A DNA stretch of 64,000 nt from an uncultured Alphaproteobacteria bacterium (GTDB taxonomy: Bacteria; Pseudomonadota; Alphaproteobacteria; HIMB59; GCA-002718135): assembly GCA_902567855.1 (NCBI GenBank), contig CACFOQ010000008.1, positions 1 to 64,000 of the forward strand. The letters run 5' to 3'. Positions within the stretch are counted from its first letter, which is position 1. Each line of letters begins with the position of its first letter. The notes under the pieces are model-generated. The model was not told where the DNA came from and searched no databases. It worked only from the letters and a program-made list of their open reading frames with translations. Of this stretch, positions 63,526-64,000 are shown piece after piece. A program made the translations under genes and the position numbers.

Positions 63526-64000
63526 TTTTCGATATTTCTTATTAATAAAAATGCTTCAGCAAAATTTTTAGAAATATTACTTCCTCTATATTTAGCTAAA
63601 GATTTAATAGAATTTATAGATCTAGGATGATTATTTTTTTTAATTTGTGATTTATAGAAATTAAATGCTGAAATTTTTTTCTTAATATCATTAGAGCTAA
63701 GTACAATATAATAATTAGGAATAAAATATAAATTATCTTTTTTTACTCCCCATTCAGTTTCAGATAACGTTTCATAAGATAAAATTAATTGTATACTTTT
63801 AGGTGATAAAGGTCTGGAAGCTATCAAACTTGCTTTATGAATAATTTGATGATCTATATGAGCGTCACCTAAATGAGGTATAAATAAAATCTGAGGATTT
63901 ATTTTGTTAATTAGTTTTTTTAATTCATCACTAATTTTTGCAATAGGATATTGGTCTAAATATGGAGCTGGAAACTCATAAAAGAATGTTTCTTTAATTC
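63522..64000 (-). CDS. PIG-L (LmbE-like) deacetylase, partial at window edge
   Basis: The frame is open from position 64000 through 63827 to the stop at 63522, so the gene runs past the right edge and its N terminus is missing. The visible 158 residues contain the PIG-L metal motif H-x-x-D-A-H-I-D-H and a trailing helical part with K-Y-R-G, as in LmbE-like N-acetyl-sugar deacetylases. The first metal motif (usually P-H-P-D-D) would lie outside the window. It overlaps the acetyltransferase start by 4 nt, so deacetylation and re-acylation of a surface sugar belong to one operon. Confidence 0.8.
   Translation of the reverse strand, partial: IKETFFYEFPAPYLDQYPIAKISDELKKLINKINPQILFIPHLGDAHIDHQIIHKASLIASRPLSPKSIQLILSYETLSETEWGVKKDNLYFIPNYYIVLSSNDIKKKISAFNFYKSQIKKNNHPRSINSIKSLAKYRGSNISKNFAEAFLLIRNIEK

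Overview
The window is a gene-dense, strongly A+T-rich stretch (roughly 70% A+T by eye) with very short or negative intergenic distances, frequent 1-4 nt stop/start overlaps, and no insertion sequences, prophage genes, CRISPR arrays or rRNA. Several markers point to an alphaproteobacterium: a DksA with only one of the four zinc-finger cysteines, a DUF3553 protein, an Atm1-type ABC exporter, a DUF2083-type short-chain acyl regulator, and a GAAC-N7-GAAC LexA box in front of recA. With the genome streamlining and the osmolyte/methylated-amine gene content, this fits a free-living marine lineage such as SAR11 (Pelagibacterales) or another A+T-rich group such as HIMB59/AEGEAN-169. The lineage is an inference.

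Layout. 1-7.9 kb is housekeeping: the edge of an EamA transporter, grxD, bolA, purB, map, a CinA-like protein, tRNA-Leu(UAA), a VOC protein, nadK, moaA, a DUF3553 protein, dksA and recA. 7.9-22.4 kb starts with alaS, which reads in frame into a DAO-family flavoprotein lacking its own FAD-binding start. It continues with an Atm1-like exporter and a polyamine block: agmatine deiminase, N-carbamoylputrescine amidase, a PuuA-like glutamine synthetase homologue, an amidase, and a PotABCD-type importer with potD convergent to potBCA.

22.4-38.7 kb is the most interesting part. A BetI-like TetR gene with an acyl-CoA dehydrogenase and potBCA diverges from a six-gene operon: two tandem PYROXD2/phytoene-desaturase-like flavoproteins, a GcvT/DmdA-like protein, an acyl-CoA dehydrogenase, an NDP-forming acyl-CoA ligase and a close CaiD (carnitinyl-CoA dehydratase) homologue. 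A second operon follows (class III aminotransferase, MFS, GNAT, PhnZ/TmpB-like HD protein). Nearly identical palindromes (TTGAATG-N2-CATTCAA/G) lie in the tetR divergent region and in front of the aminotransferase, which suggests one regulon. Next come a divergent betainyl-CoA-thioesterase-like gene and a BKACE (dehydrocarnitine-cleavage-like) gene. Together these look like a system for taking up and breaking down N-methylated or quaternary amino acids (carnitine, gamma-butyrobetaine or related betaines). The exact substrate is unknown.

38.7-45.1 kb holds a ScfR/RamB-like regulator, an unlisted 59-residue protein, PEP carboxylase, a crotonase and a zinc homocysteine methyltransferase. 45.1-55.8 kb is a long minus-strand run: EamA transporter, aldehyde dehydrogenase, ProXWV betaine importer, GST, alpha/beta hydrolase, luciferase-like monooxygenase, SDR and choline-dehydrogenase-like GMC oxidoreductase. 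Betaine import, oxidation of an alcohol and aldehyde to an acid, and methyl transfer to homocysteine fit together here. 55.9-59.9 kb holds a gamma-butyrobetaine-hydroxylase/TmpA-like dioxygenase, a class II aldolase, a cysteine-desulfurase-like aminotransferase and an HpcH/HpaI aldolase. 59.9-64 kb is the end of a surface-glycan operon making an acetamido sugar: PIG-L deacetylase, PglD-like acetyltransferase, DegT aminotransferase and a membrane-anchored UDP-sugar 4,6-dehydratase.
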